Positions 43,057-51,584 of a stretch of DNA of 64,000 nt are shown here, piece after piece. A model generated the notes under the pieces. It did not search any database and was not told the DNA's origin. It was given only the letters and a program-made list of their open reading frames with translations. Position 1 is the stretch's first letter; each line of letters starts with the position of its first letter. Source of the stretch: JABMMZ01 sp040386935 (lineage in GTDB: Bacteria > Bacteroidota > Bacteroidia > NS11-12g > UBA955); the NCBI GenBank assembly GCA_040386935.1, contig JAZKEQ010000016.1, forward strand, positions 68,963-132,962. Direction: 5' to 3'. The position numbers and the translations under genes were made by a program.

Positions 43057-44097
43057 TTATTTCGATTTCCAGCGGAAATAATCTTCGAAGAACCAGAAGA
43101 CAGCCGGGAGGGTATTAAGGTTGCGGATGGGCTCAGTCGCAATTGTGAACCGGTAAGTTTTTTTAGGGGGATTGCTTGTTACAAATTCATAGTTAAATGA
43201 TGTAATTTTATAAGTGCTCGCATTCACTGTAAAACTATTGATATGCCTGAATTGGAATGGATTGGCAATCATTGTGTCATATCCTACTGTTGGATCATTG
43301 AGGTCGGTGGCAAGAAACACAACGGTTTCATCACTATAGCTTGTCTCAAATTTATATAAATCAATATATTGTTTTGTTTGCAGATCATAAATCAAGGCAG
43401 GCATAGTATCTCCATGGAAAATATCGCGTCCCAGTGCTTCTTCCATATAAAAGTTGGATGAGAGGAGTGAAATACCTAATTTTTTATATAATGATGAATC
43501 AGCTTTATTGGCAACATAGCTATTTTTAACATGATTGATTTCCCAAAATACATCATAATCGTCAAGGTCTCTGTATACAAGGGTATTGTCATTTTTAGTG
43601 TAATGGTAAATCAGCATCAACCAATTGTATTCTTCAGGGGTGAGCATCTTTTTAACGTCTTGTGGAGCAAAAAGGCAAAAAGGGGATTGGTTGGCTTTTA
43701 TCGATCCAAAAATAGGACTAAAAGTAATTGCAATACATTTCAATACATTTGATTCTGTTGATTCAAAAGGTGATGTGGTAATGGTTTTTATAAACCAGAT
43801 GTGTTCCAGTTTATCAGCATTCATTGAGACATTGCCAACTTGTTCATTCATAACAATTTCAAAATTACCTCTGCTTTTTAAGTCTTCGATGCTATACTTG
43901 CCTGCCAGCGAATCATTTTTATAGGCAGTAATTTTTCCTTCAAGTGCCAGATTAAATAGCTTGGTTCTGATGGCTTTTTCTTTTGAGAAAAAATAATTGT
44001 TCCAGTCTTTTTCAGTGGGAGGTGCAAATTGTTTTTGAGCAATACTTTCATGAGCGCAAATGCAGAGCAATAGGAAGGCAATTAGTTTAAATTTCAT
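43057..44097 (-). CDS. Hypothetical secreted protein
   Basis: A 346-residue protein with a signal peptide (MKFKLIAFLLLCICAHESIAQ). The body is mixed alpha/beta with motifs such as EKDWNNYFFSKEKAIRTKLF, LEHIWFIKTITTSPFEST, SPFCLFAPQDVKKMLTPEEYNWLMLI and DLDDYDVFWEINHV. I recognise no family. A distant link to the gliding/T9SS component GldN/PorN is suggested only by length, secretion and the 'DVxW' patterns, and it is weak. It is separated by ~60 bp from the next leftward gene upstream. Confidence 0.55.
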   Translation of the reverse strand: MKFKLIAFLLLCICAHESIAQKQFAPPTEKDWNNYFFSKEKAIRTKLFNLALEGKITAYKNDSLAGKYSIEDLKSRGNFEIVMNEQVGNVSMNADKLEHIWFIKTITTSPFESTESNVLKCIAITFSPIFGSIKANQSPFCLFAPQDVKKMLTPEEYNWLMLIYHYTKNDNTLVYRDLDDYDVFWEINHVKNSYVANKADSSLYKKLGISLLSSNFYMEEALGRDIFHGDTMPALIYDLQTKQYIDLYKFETSYSDETVVFLATDLNDPTVGYDTMIANPFQFRHINSFTVNASTYKITSFNYEFVTSNPPKKTYRFTIATEPIRNLNTLPAVFWFFEDYFRWKSK

Positions 44098-44155
44098 TGT
44101 TGGAGAGGTATATTAGGAATTAACGGCAATTTATAGGTTTTGTTACACATAGTCT

Positions 44156-44767
44156 TTATTCTTTTCGGAATTTGGGCAAAGTCACATTGTACCTCACCGC
44201 AACATAACGTATTACACAAATTACGCCAATTGATAATAGCACGGTTGAATGCCTTTCCAATCCCATCAGTTCGAGCAACAGATAAACAACAGTACCGGCC
44301 AGACATGCCGAAGCATAAATGGTTTTTTGAAACAGAATGGGCGTTTCATTGGTGAGCACATCGCGCAGTACACCACCCATTACCGCACTGAACATGCCCA
44401 TGATACAGGCAATGATGGGGTCGACTCCAAGATTCAATGCCTTTTCCATACCGATGATGGTGAACATGGCAATTCCAAGCGTATCGAATACCAACAGCAT
44501 TTTGCGATTTTTGGTCAGCAATTGATACAGCACATTGGTCAGTATAATGCCGGTAAACACGGCATATATAAAATTGATGTCTTTGATCCACACCAAAGGA
44601 TAACTGCCCAACAACATATCGCGCAAGCTGCCCCCGCCAATAGAGGTGATGAAGCCGATAAAGCTGACACCAAACCAATCGGGTTTTGATTTTTCGTTGG
44701 CCACCAATGCCCCTGACATGGCAAAGAAACCCGTTCCTAATAATTCGAGAATGTATTGAACTTTCAT
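44156..44767 (-). CDS. Trimeric intracellular cation (TRIC/YadS) family membrane protein
   Basis: A 203-residue protein of the UPF0126/TRIC family. Two internally repeated halves of three helices carry the duplicated glycine motifs GFITSIGGGSLRDMLLG (~residues 38-54) and GMFSAVMGGVLRDVLTN (~122-138); the G-G-G-x-x-R-D signature in each is diagnostic. A seventh helix closes the protein. Family knowledge: bacterial TRIC proteins are homotrimeric cation channels. It follows the acyl-CoA thioesterase gene by ~60 bp on the same strand and may share its regulated transcript. Confidence 0.92.
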   Translation of the reverse strand: MKVQYILELLGTGFFAMSGALVANEKSKPDWFGVSFIGFITSIGGGSLRDMLLGSYPLVWIKDINFIYAVFTGIILTNVLYQLLTKNRKMLLVFDTLGIAMFTIIGMEKALNLGVDPIIACIMGMFSAVMGGVLRDVLTNETPILFQKTIYASACLAGTVVYLLLELMGLERHSTVLLSIGVICVIRYVAVRYNVTLPKFRKE

Positions 44768-44828
44768 TGGTTATAAATGGACTTAATGGTAAACAATAGT
44801 ACTACAATAAAAATGATTTGAAAAGTAT

Positions 44829-45281
44829 TCATGCCGGTTTGTTGGTGTGAAGTGTTGGTGTAATGAAAGAGCAATTATGAGGGTAGGGCTTGCCATCTTT
44901 TAAAGAGACAAATACAAAACTGGCACTGCAAATAGTTTCTATCTGCCCGGTCTGATTTTCTTTTGACACATGAACATCTATCTCAATAGACGTGCGACCC
45001 AGTTGTTTGATACTGGCTTTAAATTCTATGATATCGCCCAGATGGGCAGGCTTGCGAAAGTCTACCTTGTCGAGACTCGCTGTTACAGCTCCATCGCAGT
45101 CGGTGCCATACAGTAAACGCCTGGTGACCTTGGCGGCAGAAAGATCCATTTCGGCCAGCACCTTACCGCCAAAAAGGGTGCCGGCATAATTGAGGTCTTC
45201 GGGAAATACAATGAAGGAGTGTATTGCGGACAGTTCCGAAATACTTTTACTCCCGTTGGTGTTTAATTTATTGGGTTGCAT
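44829..45281 (-). CDS. Acyl-CoA thioesterase (hotdog fold)
   Basis: A 150-residue hotdog-fold thioesterase. Signature NYAGTLFGGKVLAEMDLSAA (~residues 31-50; the family's 'N-x-x-G-x-x-F-G-G' with the acidic D) and ASLDKVDFRKPAHLGDIIEF (~70-90) match the YciA/ACOT group. It hydrolyses acyl-CoA to fatty acid plus CoA in the cytosol. Hexamer or trimer-of-dimers assembly is typical. The TRIC gene follows ~60 bp on. No promoter box was found between the terminator-like hairpin at 45313-45350 and the start at 45281, whereas a good -7 box lies beyond it at 45458. This suggests the gene is expressed through a regulated leader. Confidence 0.9.
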   Translation of the reverse strand: MQPNKLNTNGSKSISELSAIHSFIVFPEDLNYAGTLFGGKVLAEMDLSAAKVTRRLLYGTDCDGAVTASLDKVDFRKPAHLGDIIEFKASIKQLGRTSIEIDVHVSKENQTGQIETICSASFVFVSLKDGKPYPHNCSFITPTLHTNKPA

Positions 45282-45312
45282 TTTTTTTATTTGTGTTAAA
45301 ATTTTTTGGTAT

Positions 45313-45350
45313 AAAAAAAGCCCTTCAAAAAATTTTTGAAGGGCTTTTCA
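45313..45350 (-). terminator. Intrinsic terminator in the thioesterase leader (attenuator candidate)
   Basis: A perfect long inverted repeat (AAGCCCTTCAAAAA and its complement, stem of ~14 bp) runs into a T-run on the minus strand. It lies upstream of the thioesterase start on the same strand and downstream of a promoter box. Confidence 0.85.
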
Positions 45351-45351
45351 A

Positions 45352-45452
45352 TGTTTTATATAACATTTCACTATTGCACGATGCAACAAGCCCCTCCGTA
45401 AAGGCAACGTTTATGCATACAACACTTAGTGAAATTTCTGTTCATGATTAAG
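45352..45452 (-). ncRNA. Structured leader RNA upstream of the acyl-CoA thioesterase gene
   Basis: The predicted transcript starts near 45452. A 9-bp stem ATTTCACTA/TAGTGAAAT (45365-45373 with 45427-45435) closes a 53-nt region. Inside lies a hairpin TTGCA-TCG-TGCAA (~45374-45386) and outside one of ATGTT/AACAT (~45351-45369). The leader segment GAGGGGCTT (45388-45396) is complementary, with one G-U pair, to the first arm of the terminator (45338-45346), giving mutually exclusive antiterminator and terminator forms. Either a cis attenuator or a small independent RNA would fit. Confidence 0.55.
45371..45445 (-). CDS. Putative 24-residue cysteine-rich leader peptide
   Basis: A short frame, ATG at 45445 to TAG at 45371, that encodes 24 residues with five cysteines (KCCMHKRC, then GGACC). 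Its codons TGT-TGT, TGC and TGT-TGC would make its translation sensitive to cysteinyl-tRNA. It starts ~13 bp after a -7 box. The segment that encodes G-A just before the last cysteine pair can pair with the terminator's first arm. Translation is not shown; the frame may be chance inside a structured RNA. Confidence 0.4.
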   Translation of the reverse strand: MNRNFTKCCMHKRCLYGGACCIVQ

Positions 45453-45457
45453 TGGTG

Positions 45458-45465
45458 CAAATGTA
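45458..45465 (-). promoter_or_regulatory. -7 promoter box for the thioesterase leader
   Basis: TACATTTG on the minus strand matches TAnnTTTG exactly. It is the only good box between the divergent genes for the leftward direction. Confidence 0.6.
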
Positions 45466-45577
45466 GAAACATTTTTTGAAAACAGATATGAAGAAATTAT
45501 TATTTTTTTAAAATCGGTAAAACCATGTTTGCAAATGGCTCGTATATCAGCTTAAACAATTAAATAATTTTATCAAA

Positions 45578-46174
45578 ATGAAACGTCACATTTTAACATT
45601 CGCGGCCATTGCGGCCATCACAAGCTTCACTTCTTGCAGCAATAATGCAGTATCAAACGAGCAAGCAGTTAAAGATTCAATTGCCAATGCCGTGCAATCA
45701 ATGCCTGAGCAAGCCAAAGAAGAAGGTGTAATGGTAGGTGGTGCATTGATGGTGCCATCAAAAAATATTGTTGAAAATGCATTGGGTTCTGCAGAACATA
45801 CCACATTAGTAGCTGCAGTAAAAGCAGGTGAGTTAGTGGAAGTATTGAGTGGCCCGGGTCCTTTTACCGTATTTGCGCCAACCAACGATGCATTCAATGC
45901 ATTGCCTGCAGGTACAGTTGATGGTTTATTGAAACCTGAAAAAAAGAAAGACCTTGTGAATGTATTGACTTATCACGTAGTACCGGGTGCATTGAAATCT
46001 ACAGACCTGAAAGACGGTATGGTGTTAACCACTGTTCAGGGCAAGGAATTAAAAGTAACGTATATGGATGGTGTATGGATGATTAATGGCGCTAAGGTGA
46101 CGATTGCTGATGTTATTTCAAGCAATGGTGTTACCCATGTCATTGATGCAGTTTTATTACCACCTGCAAAATAA
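45578..46174 (+). CDS. Fasciclin (FAS1) domain lipoprotein
   Basis: A 198-residue protein. A lipoprotein signal (MKRHILTFAAIAAITSFTSC, Cys20) is followed by a linker (~21-60) and a single FAS1 domain (~62-198). Family motifs are clear: TTLVAAVKAGELVEVLSGPGPFTVFAPTNDAFNALPAG, then LVNVLTYHVVPGALKSTDL and the closing VIDAVLLPP. FAS1 domains mediate adhesion; single-domain bacterial lipoproteins are common in Bacteroidota, and their exact role is not known. It is monocistronic, with a terminator at 46207. Confidence 0.93.
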   Translation: MKRHILTFAAIAAITSFTSCSNNAVSNEQAVKDSIANAVQSMPEQAKEEGVMVGGALMVPSKNIVENALGSAEHTTLVAAVKAGELVEVLSGPGPFTVFAPTNDAFNALPAGTVDGLLKPEKKKDLVNVLTYHVVPGALKSTDLKDGMVLTTVQGKELKVTYMDGVWMINGAKVTIADVISSNGVTHVIDAVLLPPAK

Positions 46175-46206
46175 TTTTTTCATCGATTTTATAAATTAGA
46201 AGGTAG

Positions 46207-46236
46207 ACCCGGGTCAGCAATGGTCCGGGTTTTTTA
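46207..46236 (+). terminator. Terminator after the fasciclin gene
   Basis: Arms ACCCGG (46207-46212) and CCGGGT (46225-46230) with a T-run to 46235. The T-run overlaps the stop codon of the convergent namZ gene. Confidence 0.65.
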
Positions 46237-47397
46237 TTCTGTGTATAGCAGATATTTTTTTCTCATGGCTGCATATTTAGCTAATTGAGGTTGCCAGCTC
46301 GCCTTAATCTCATCAGCAGTTTTACCTGCGATAATTTGTTGTCGGAGTTGTGCTGTGCCCGCCAGTTTTTCAAAAAAGTCAGTAAAGAAAGTGTTTTTAT
46401 TAGCCGCAGTTTTGTAAGTCAGTAATAACCAGTTGAGATTAATACCTGCATCGGCTCTCGCTCTTTCAAATCCATACCAGGTAAGATCGAAACCTATGCA
46501 TTCATAACCCATGAATTTTGGTTTTTCGGCCACACCCGCAATACTGTAAGGGCGGTATTTAAAATTACCCCAACCCAAGCCGGGCATACCAAAACATTGA
46601 TAGGGTTTTGCAGTGCCTTGTCCCATGCTGACAATCGTGCCTTCAAATAAACCCAGTGAAGGGTATAAATAAATGGCACTTTGTGTTTGTAGATTGGGCG
46701 AAGGTTTTATTGGTAAAGTATATGGTGTTTGGTGGGTGTACCCCTTGCAGGTGATAACGCTTAGTTGGCATTGAATCTTATTTTTTAACCAGCCTTCACC
46801 GTTAATCATTTTGGCAATTTCGCCAACTGTACATCCGTGTACCAATGGAATGGGATGCATGCCAATAAAACTTCTGTAAGTGGTATCAAGTACAGGGCCG
46901 TCAATGTAGTGCCCGTTTGGATTCGGTCGGTCGAGGACAGTGAAAGGAATATTGTTTTCAGCACAGGCTTCCATTACATAATGCATGGTGCTGATGTAAG
47001 TGTAAAATCGTACACCAACATCCTGTATGTCAAAAATTACTTCCTGTATATCCTTTAAGTCTTCTTTTGTCGGTTTTTTATGGTTGCCATAAAGCGAAAT
47101 GATTTTAACACCTGTTCTGATGTCCTTGCCATTATTTACTTGAGTACCTGCACTGGCATCGCCTCTGAAACCGTGCTCGGGGGCGAATATGCATTGTATG
47201 TTGATGCCTGATTTTAATAATGAATCCACCAAATGGGTTTTGCCAATGGTGCTGGTTTGGTTCACCACCAGCGCTACTTTTTTGTGATTGAGTGCCGGTA
47301 GGTAAAGATTGGTTTGCGCTGCACCGGTAACAGGCTGAGCCCTAACTGTTAAGGTGAGTGTAAAAAAGCTGAATAATATAAATAGGATTTTTTTCAA
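46234..47397 (-). CDS. namZ: Exo-beta-N-acetylmuramidase NamZ-like (DUF1343) protein
   Basis: A ~387-residue DUF1343 protein. Family motifs: VALVVNQTSTIGKTHLVDSLL, IFAPEHGFRGDASAGTQV, VIFDIQDVGVRFYTYISTMHY, TVLDRPNPNGHYIDGPVLD, and GCTVGEIAKMINGE. Characterised members (NamZ) remove N-acetylmuramic acid from the non-reducing end of peptidoglycan fragments for recycling. I place the start at the TTG at 47397 because that gives a clean signal peptide (MKKILFILFSFFTLTLTVRAQ). A -7 box 7 bp upstream (47404-47411) makes the longer frame to 47454 untenable. It is probably periplasmic. Confidence 0.88.
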   Translation of the reverse strand: MKKILFILFSFFTLTLTVRAQPVTGAAQTNLYLPALNHKKVALVVNQTSTIGKTHLVDSLLKSGINIQCIFAPEHGFRGDASAGTQVNNGKDIRTGVKIISLYGNHKKPTKEDLKDIQEVIFDIQDVGVRFYTYISTMHYVMEACAENNIPFTVLDRPNPNGHYIDGPVLDTTYRSFIGMHPIPLVHGCTVGEIAKMINGEGWLKNKIQCQLSVITCKGYTHQTPYTLPIKPSPNLQTQSAIYLYPSLGLFEGTIVSMGQGTAKPYQCFGMPGLGWGNFKYRPYSIAGVAEKPKFMGYECIGFDLTWYGFERARADAGINLNWLLLTYKTAANKNTFFTDFFEKLAGTAQLRQQIIAGKTADEIKASWQPQLAKYAAMRKKYLLYTE

Positions 47398-47403
47398 TTG
47401 GTA

Positions 47404-47411
47404 CAAAGATA
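47404..47411 (-). promoter_or_regulatory. -7 promoter box for namZ
   Basis: TATCTTTG on the minus strand matches TAnnTTTG; it decides the TTG start at 47397, with a very short leader. Confidence 0.55.
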
Positions 47412-47530
47412 ATGGTTTGTTAAAAAGGAGAAGAAATCGATTTTTAATTGCCACTTACACAAAGAATGCGCAATCAGTATGCCATTTTACCTGTTCAATC
47501 AATTAATTTTCTGATTCGTGAAATATTGAT

Positions 47531-47538
47531 TAATTTTG
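47531..47538 (+). promoter_or_regulatory. -7 promoter box for the PAS sensor gene
   Basis: TAATTTTG fits TAnnTTTG, ~90 bp before the ATG at 47628, leaving a longer leader than most genes here. Confidence 0.5.
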
Positions 47539-47627
47539 CAGTCTGTTTTTCAGCCTTTCTGAATCGCACTTAATCGTTCTCTTATTGGTGATATAAGCAG
47601 TGTGGGGGTATAGGGGAGAATATATAT

Positions 47628-49388
47628 ATGAGTGAAACCTTTTTATTAGAGAAATCCGGTTTATTTTACGCTTTAACAATTGATGTCAGCGGCCGTATTG
47701 TGGTCGTGAATGATTTGTTTCAGGCACATTTTCTAAACAAGGAGCAAACGGCAATTGGCAAATTTTTTTCAGATTTCATTGTTGAAGGATCTAAACAAGC
47801 CTTTGATACTGCACTAGCCACTACTTCGCGTTGTGACAGTAGGCAGTTATTGCACTTGCAATCGGCTTACAAACATCCTGTTAAAGACATTGAGATTTAC
47901 GATATCGACTGGGAATTATCCGTGATAAAGAAAGATGGTGCTGTTACAGGATGCCATTTAATTGGCGCAAAATCCGCCAGACAGTCCATCACTGAAAATC
48001 GCTACAAAGCATTATTTGAACAGGCAACTGATGCCATCATGATTACCGATTTCAAAGGTAATTTTTTAGATGTCAATCCATGGTTGTGTAACATGTTTGG
48101 CTATTCGTACAGCGAATTGCTGACAATGAATATCAATCAACTGATAGATTCGGAAGAATTAAAAGTAAGACCCATTGCCTTTCATAATCTGGCTGCAGGC
48201 AAGCATGTATTCAGCGAAAGAAAAATGCTGACCCGCGGTGGCGATGTGATACAGGTTGAGGCCAATGTAAAAGCAGTGAATGAGTACATGGTATTGGCCA
48301 TTGCAAGAGATATATCAGAGCGCAAGCAAGTAGAACAAGAGAAAGAAGAAATCAGTACCTTGTTAAAGGAAAGAATTAAAGAACTTAAAACACTTTACCG
48401 ATGTTCTCAAATTATACAGGATGAACACAACGATATCGATGTCATTCTTCAAAGTGTTGCTGATACAATACCCGAGGGTTATCAATATCCTTCAATTGCA
48501 GCAGCACGTATCAGTATCGGGAATGCAGTTTACAAAACATCCTTTTTCGAACAAGGCAAACAAAGTCAAGTGCAGACCTTTAAATCACCGGGAGGTATAC
48601 CATGCAGTATCGAGGTGGTGTATACAGAACATATGCCTGAAGAAAGCGATGGTCCTTTTTTAACAGAAGAAAAACAATTGTTGGCAATGCTGGCCGATAT
48701 GTTGCGGATCTACCTGTCGCGCAAATTCGAGAGCGATGCTTTGATTAAATCTGAAGCCAATTTGCAAACCATTTTCAATCATACAAGTATTGGTTTTACA
48801 TTGGTGGACAAAGATTTTAAAGTGGTCTTTTTTAATCAATATTCTGAAGAATTTTCAAAAAATGAACTGAAATACACTATCAGTATAGGCATGAATCTCA
48901 AAGAGTATTTCAATGTTAAATCACCCGAGGAGTATGAGCAATTTGTTGCGGGAATGAAATCAGGCAATATTTTAAAATACGAAAATAGTTTTCTGCAGGA
49001 AGATGGGGCAAACAATTGGTACCAAACCCAGATATTCCCAATAATCAATGATGAAAGTAAAGGGATTTTAGGATATACCATTGCCGTTACAAACATCACC
49101 TCTCAGAAAGAAAATGAAATAAAAATCAAGCAACAGCTCGATGTGCTTTCTGAACTTTCTTACATCACATCACATGAGTTGCGTCATGAATACACGAAAT
49201 TGTATTCCATCATTGATATGGTCAATCAGACAGAACATATTTCAAAAGAAGAAAAAATGGTACTCAGGAAAAGTCAACAGATTCTGGCCAATATGGATAA
49301 GGTAATTTATAAACTAAACGATCAGATCGTTAACGGTAAATTTACCAGGAATAAGAGTTTAGATTCACTGGATTTGCCAATAGTTTAA
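47628..49388 (+). CDS. Multi-PAS sensor protein with a histidine-kinase dimerisation helix but no ATPase domain
   Basis: A 586-residue soluble protein. Three PAS domains: ~1-120 (LTIDVSGRIVVVNDLF), ~122-235 (ALFEQATDAIMITDFKGNFL, then SERKQVEQEKEE) and ~375-500 (IFNHTSIGFTLVDKDFKVVF, then TNITSQKENEIK). A GAF-like region lies between the last two (~250-370). The C-terminal ~80 residues form a DHp-like helix pair with an H-box ITSHELRHEYTKLYSIID, but the frame stops ~70 residues later with no N-box, G-box or other HATPase motif. A kinase without its catalytic domain cannot autophosphorylate. It may be a phosphotransfer partner or scaffold; related proteins with this H-box seem frequent in the phylum. 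No response regulator gene is adjacent. Confidence 0.8.
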   Translation: MSETFLLEKSGLFYALTIDVSGRIVVVNDLFQAHFLNKEQTAIGKFFSDFIVEGSKQAFDTALATTSRCDSRQLLHLQSAYKHPVKDIEIYDIDWELSVIKKDGAVTGCHLIGAKSARQSITENRYKALFEQATDAIMITDFKGNFLDVNPWLCNMFGYSYSELLTMNINQLIDSEELKVRPIAFHNLAAGKHVFSERKMLTRGGDVIQVEANVKAVNEYMVLAIARDISERKQVEQEKEEISTLLKERIKELKTLYRCSQIIQDEHNDIDVILQSVADTIPEGYQYPSIAAARISIGNAVYKTSFFEQGKQSQVQTFKSPGGIPCSIEVVYTEHMPEESDGPFLTEEKQLLAMLADMLRIYLSRKFESDALIKSEANLQTIFNHTSIGFTLVDKDFKVVFFNQYSEEFSKNELKYTISIGMNLKEYFNVKSPEEYEQFVAGMKSGNILKYENSFLQEDGANNWYQTQIFPIINDESKGILGYTIAVTNITSQKENEIKIKQQLDVLSELSYITSHELRHEYTKLYSIIDMVNQTEHISKEEKMVLRKSQQILANMDKVIYKLNDQIVNGKFTRNKSLDSLDLPIV

Positions 49389-49436
49389 GAAGAGGGATGA
49401 GGAAATAGGGGAAAGGAAATAGGAGATAGGGGTTAG
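49385..49436. repeat. G/A-rich low-complexity repeat related to 62349-62478
   Basis: A tract of repeated AGGAAATAGGGG / GGAGATAGGGGTTAG-type steps follows the PAS gene. Its reverse complement (CTAACCCC, then TATCTCC) resembles the repeat cluster before recA. Confidence 0.5.
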
Positions 49437-49487
49437 TGAGATCTCCTGTTAGCATACACTACAAATCAATCAATAGTATAAGACATA

Positions 49488-49521
49488 AAAAAAGCTCCCT
49501 GATGTTCTCAGGGAGCTTTTT
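49488..49521 (-). terminator. Terminator of dnaK
   Basis: A 12-bp stem (49491-49502 with 49508-49519, loop tgttc) with T-runs on both sides, 20 bp after the dnaK stop. It can act in both directions. Confidence 0.88.
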
Positions 49522-49541
49522 AAATATAAGAGGGTTCAATA

Positions 49542-51449
49542 TTATTTTACTTCTTCATATGGAACATCTTCCACATTATTTGAAGCATTTGTACTTTCTG
49601 AATTCTGACCAGCACCTGCATCAGCATTCGGTTGTGATTGCTGTTGTTGTGCGTTGTAAATATCCTGACTGGCAGCTTCCCAAGCTTTGTTCAACTCTTC
49701 TGAAGCTTCATCGCAACCAGCAACATCTTTTGCAGTGTGAGAAGTTTTTAACTTAGCCAAAGCAGCTTCAATGGCTGATTTTTTATCTTCAGGCAATTTG
49801 TCGCCATAGTCTTTCAGATTCTTTTCAGAACTGAAAACAAGGGTATCAGCCGCATTCAGTTTTTCGATTTCTTCTTTTGCTTTCATATCAGATTCAGCAT
49901 TGGCTTCAGCTTCGCGTTTCATGCGTTCGATATCATCTTTGCTCAATCCGCTTGAACTTTCAATTCTGATCTTTTGTTCTTTGCCGGTTCCTTTGTCTTT
50001 AGCACTTACGTGTAAGATACCGTTAGCATCTATATCAAAAGTTACTTCAATCTGAGGAACACCTCTTTGTGCAGGTGGTATACCATCCAGATTAAACATA
50101 CCGATGGTTCTATTGTCTTTGGCCATTGGGCGTTCGCCTTGCAATACATGTAACTGTACACTTGGTTGATTATCGCTGGCTGTACTGAAAGTTTCGCTTT
50201 TCTTGGTAGGAATGGTTGTGTTTGACTCAATCAATTTGGTCATTACACCGCCATAAGTTTCAATACCCAAGCTCAAAGGCGTAACATCCAACAACAACAC
50301 ATCTTTTACTTCACCGGTCAATACACCACCTTGGATAGCGGCACCAACTGCTACTACTTCATCGGGGTTCACACCTTTTGAAGGTGATTTACCGAAGAAT
50401 TTTTCAACTGCAGCCTGTACCGCAGGGATACGTGTGCTACCGCCAACAAGAATTATTTCGTTGATATCGCTTGTGCTTAAGCCTGCATTTTTCAATGCTG
50501 ACTTACAAGGGTTAATGGTTCTTTGTACCAGATCATCTACCAGTTGTTCGAATTTAGCACGGGTCAAACTTCTTACAAGGTGTTTAGGGATACCATCTAC
50601 CGGCATGATGTAAGGCAAATTGATTTCAGATGTAGTCGTACTTGAAAGTTCAATTTTTGCTTTTTCAGCAGCTTCTTTCAAACGCTGTAAAGCCATTGGG
50701 TCTTTGCTGATATCTAATCCACCGTTTTCGTCTTTGAATTCCTGTACCAACCAATCAATGATTTTTTGATCAAAGTCATCACCACCTAAGTGTGTATCGC
50801 CATCTGTTGATTTTACTTCAAATACACCATCACCCAGTTCAAGTACTGATACGTCATGCGTTCCACCACCACAGTCGAATACAACAATTTTCATGTCAAT
50901 ATTCTTTTTATCGAGGCCATAGGCCAATGCTGCTGCAGTAGGTTCGTTGATGATCCTTCTGACATTCAGTCCTGCAATTTCACCGGCTTCTTTAGTGGCT
51001 TGTCTTTGTGCATCGTTGAAGTAAGCAGGTACTGTAATAACAGCCTCTTTTACTTCTGTGCCTAAATAGTCTTCAGCTGTTTTCTTCATTTTTTGAAGAA
51101 TCATAGCGCTGATTTCCTGTGGCGTATATAATCTGTCGTCTATTTTTACGCGTGGTGTGTTGTTTTCACCTTTCACCACTTCGTATGGTACTCTGCCGGT
51201 TTCTGTGGTCACCTGGTCAAAGTTGTTGCCCATAAATCTTTTGATTGAGAAGATGGTATTGCGCGGATTAGTGATGGCCTGACGTTTGGCAGGGTCACCG
51301 ATTTTGCGTTCACCGTCTTTCATAAAACCAACAATGGATGGTGTCGTTCTCTTGCCTTCGCTATTGGCAATAACTACCGGCTCATTGCCTTCCATTACTG
51401 AAACGCAACTGTTGGTTGTTCCTAAGTCTATACCTATTATTTTGCTCAT
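49542..51449 (-). CDS. dnaK: Chaperone DnaK (Hsp70)
   Basis: A 635-residue Hsp70. The nucleotide-binding domain begins IIGIDLGTTNSCVSVMEG and contains VPAYFNDAQRQATKEAG, INEPTAAALAYGLDKK, VFDCGGGTHDVSVLELG and ILVGGSTRIPAVQ. The linker VLLLDVTPLSLGIET precedes the substrate-binding domain, which ends in a Gln/Asn-rich region and the conserved tail ENVEDVPYEEVK. Full length is normal. One small departure is CGGGTHDVS in place of the usual DLGGGTFDVS: Cys replaces Leu and His replaces Phe. No CIRCE operator or grpE/dnaJ neighbour was found upstream; it is a single-gene unit. Confidence 0.98.
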   Translation of the reverse strand: MSKIIGIDLGTTNSCVSVMEGNEPVVIANSEGKRTTPSIVGFMKDGERKIGDPAKRQAITNPRNTIFSIKRFMGNNFDQVTTETGRVPYEVVKGENNTPRVKIDDRLYTPQEISAMILQKMKKTAEDYLGTEVKEAVITVPAYFNDAQRQATKEAGEIAGLNVRRIINEPTAAALAYGLDKKNIDMKIVVFDCGGGTHDVSVLELGDGVFEVKSTDGDTHLGGDDFDQKIIDWLVQEFKDENGGLDISKDPMALQRLKEAAEKAKIELSSTTTSEINLPYIMPVDGIPKHLVRSLTRAKFEQLVDDLVQRTINPCKSALKNAGLSTSDINEIILVGGSTRIPAVQAAVEKFFGKSPSKGVNPDEVVAVGAAIQGGVLTGEVKDVLLLDVTPLSLGIETYGGVMTKLIESNTTIPTKKSETFSTASDNQPSVQLHVLQGERPMAKDNRTIGMFNLDGIPPAQRGVPQIEVTFDIDANGILHVSAKDKGTGKEQKIRIESSSGLSKDDIERMKREAEANAESDMKAKEEIEKLNAADTLVFSSEKNLKDYGDKLPEDKKSAIEAALAKLKTSHTAKDVAGCDEASEELNKAWEAASQDIYNAQQQQSQPNADAGAGQNSESTNASNNVEDVPYEEVK

Positions 51450-51584
51450 AATTTGATTGATTACTCTACTGATTGTGATTTAATTTATCAAAACGAATGC
51501 CATTGCAGCGTTTCTGACATTAATTGAGTAAAATGGGTAATAAGGGGTGAATTGTGTCAGTTTTTTGCGCCAAAAAGACACAAC

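Noticed and set aside
45371..45445. Cysteine-rich 24-mer as a secreted or metal-binding peptide gene
   Set aside because: Position inside a promoter-hairpin-terminator leader fits a leader peptide or non-coding structure better; it has no signal sequence or export tag.
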